Under the pieces are notes generated by a model, which worked only from the letters and a program-made list of their open reading frames with translations, was not told the origin of the DNA and searched no databases. The translations under genes and the position numbers were made by a program. A stretch of DNA of 64,000 bases, taken from positions 124,001-188,000 of the forward strand of contig NZ_JABFDJ010000001.1 of the NCBI RefSeq assembly GCF_013403925.1, read 5' to 3'. This DNA is from Winogradskyella wichelsiae (GTDB taxonomy: Bacteria > Bacteroidota > Bacteroidia > Flavobacteriales > Flavobacteriaceae). Positions 62,838-64,000 of the stretch are shown here, in pieces (position 1 is the stretch's first letter; each line of letters starts with the position of its first letter).

Positions 62838-64000
62838 TTAGTTAGTTGCTGCATTTTTAGTTACTTCTACTCCCATGTAATCTTGTACAGTACGGAAACC
62901 GATATAACTTCTTGCAGAATCAGCATATTCATAATCTCTTGAGCTTACTTGTAAGTAATAAGCAACATCTTTCCAAGAGCCACCTCTTACAACTTTACGT
63001 GCATTATCAGGATCATTTACATTTGGATTTATTGATGAAGCATATTCGTATGAAGATGGATCATAAGAACCATTTACCCATTCTGAAACGTTACCAGCCA
63101 TGTTGTATAAGTTGAAATCATTTGGATCGTAAGAATCAGCTTCTACAGTATATAATGCTTGATCTGCTGCATAATCACCTCTCATAGGCTTAAAGTTAGC
63201 CATAAAACAACCTCTGTCATTTTTAGTATAAGGTCCTCCCCAAGGATAAGTTGCTCCTTGTAAGCCACCACGAGCTGCATATTCCCATTCTGCTTCTGAT
63301 GGTAATCTGTAAGAGTTTACAGCTTGTTGTCCTCTTTTCTTTCTATCGGCATTATGGTATAATGTTCTCCATTGACAAAAAGCTTGAGCTTGTTTCCAAG
63401 ACACACCTACTACAGGATAATCTCCATAAGCATCATGCCAGAAATAATCATTATGCATTGGCTCGTTGTAAGAGTAAGCGAAATCTCTAATCCAAGCTGT
63501 GGTGTCTGGGTAAATCTCAACTTCTTGTTGAACAACAACCTCTGAACGTTTAAGACCTCTATTTTTAGCTGCCTTTTGAATGTCCATATAAGTATACTGA
63601 AATTTAAATTGCTTTACATCCCAAGTACGTTGACCATTATAAGACTCTTCTAATGGCAAATACATTCCATCCATTACCTCTGCATATAATTCATCTGGAT
63701 AATCGTTAGTATCAAATAATAACTCTGCATCGCGATTAATTTTTCTCTGCTCGTTACCATAAGTGTTAACCATGTAACTTTCATAAGCATTAAGATTTTC
63801 TGGATCAGAATCTACATAAGCAAACTCTCCGATATCTCCATTTCCAGGCGTCTTACCTTCTAAGTCTGCCATTTCAGCTAACTTTAAGCGTAGCGTTGAA
63901 TCTCTAACCCATTCTACAAATTGACGATACTCGCTATTTGTGATTTCTGTTTCGTCCATATAAAAAGCACGAACTGTTGCCGTCCTTGTTGGTGCATCTT
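62838..64000 (-). CDS. gldK: Gliding motility lipoprotein GldK, 3' part
   Basis: The gene continues past the right edge; the frame is open to base 64000, and residues before the internal Met at 63959 read DAPTRTATVRAFY, as expected for GldK. The visible 387 codons are the FGE/sulfatase-modifying-factor domain (YMDETEITNSEYRQFVEWVRDS, WKQAQAFCQW, RLPSEAEWEYAARGGLQG, MAGNVSEWVNGSYDP, VRGGSWKD, YIGFRTV). The lipoprotein signal peptide lies outside. GldK and GldN form the peripheral ring of the type IX translocon. Confidence 0.95.
   Translation of the reverse strand, partial: DAPTRTATVRAFYMDETEITNSEYRQFVEWVRDSTLRLKLAEMADLEGKTPGNGDIGEFAYVDSDPENLNAYESYMVNTYGNEQRKINRDAELLFDTNDYPDELYAEVMDGMYLPLEESYNGQRTWDVKQFKFQYTYMDIQKAAKNRGLKRSEVVVQQEVEIYPDTTAWIRDFAYSYNEPMHNDYFWHDAYGDYPVVGVSWKQAQAFCQWRTLYHNADRKKRGQQAVNSYRLPSEAEWEYAARGGLQGATYPWGGPYTKNDRGCFMANFKPMRGDYAADQALYTVEADSYDPNDFNLYNMAGNVSEWVNGSYDPSSYEYASSINPNVNDPDNARKVVRGGSWKDVAYYLQVSSRDYEYADSARSYIGFRTVQDYMGVEVTKNAATN

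Overview
The window is AT-rich and comes from a Bacteroidota chromosome, almost certainly a marine-type member of the Flavobacteriaceae. The evidence is the gliding/type IX secretion block gldK-gldL-gldM-gldN at the right edge, the Bacteroidota -7 promoter element TAnnTTTG in front of many genes, tRNA genes without an encoded CCA, a Rho factor with a long basic disordered insertion, and typical flavobacterial families (DUF4293, DUF1599, DoxX/BT_3928-like, DUF3667-like). No rRNA genes and no CRISPR array were seen.

Layout. (1) 1-3450 is the end of an integrated element: a partial winged-helix-like gene, an excisionase-like HTH gene, an RteC-like regulator and a tyrosine recombinase, lying against the 3' end of a tRNA-Arg(ACG) gene at 3451-3524. 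(2) 3594-7545 is a reactive-sulfur cluster. It holds a Crp/Fnr regulator, two half-size YeeE/YedE proteins, a TauE/SafE exporter and a CstB-like persulfide dioxygenase-rhodanese fusion. Two matching operators stand at exactly the same distance from two -7 elements. (3) 7625-24515 is housekeeping: clpS, prmA, a porin, tpiA, an oligopeptide-type permease, DoxX-like and DUF1599 proteins, folP, a diadenylate cyclase followed by two tandem zinc-ribbon membrane proteins, an ABC exporter, truA, a phosphodiesterase, rho and a SPOUT methyltransferase. (4) 24628-30044 is a signalling block: two AraC-type regulators, a CHASE3-PAS histidine kinase with its response regulator, a 50-residue membrane protein of the lmo0937 type and a SYLF protein.

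(5) 30309-48852 is an 18.4-kb genomic island inserted in the initiator tRNA gene. A 106-bp perfect direct repeat, including most of the tRNA and its terminator, flanks it. The right-hand copy is the intact tRNA-fMet and the left-hand copy is a remnant lacking its first four bases. The island carries its own integrase, a winged-helix protein, a RecA-like P-loop ATPase, a DUF3871-like protein, a RadC-like JAMM protein, two DUF3127-type proteins, several unknown genes and a compact defence operon. That operon encodes an XRE regulator, a SNF2 helicase, a type III Mod methyltransferase, a type III Res nuclease and an Abi_2/HEPN protein. A possible small RNA with its own promoter and terminator follows the HEPN gene. 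Two strongly structured non-coding regions lie next to the winged-helix and ATPase genes. I see no relaxase or conjugation genes, so the island looks like a non-autonomous or satellite-type element.

(6) 49028-59378 returns to chromosome: an LRR protein, a CPXCG zinc protein, a MFP-RND-TolC efflux operon, an ABC-F protein, a DUF983 protein and a FAD oxidoreductase. (7) 59532-64000 is gldN, gldM, gldL and the 3' part of gldK, the core of the gliding motor and type IX secretion machine.
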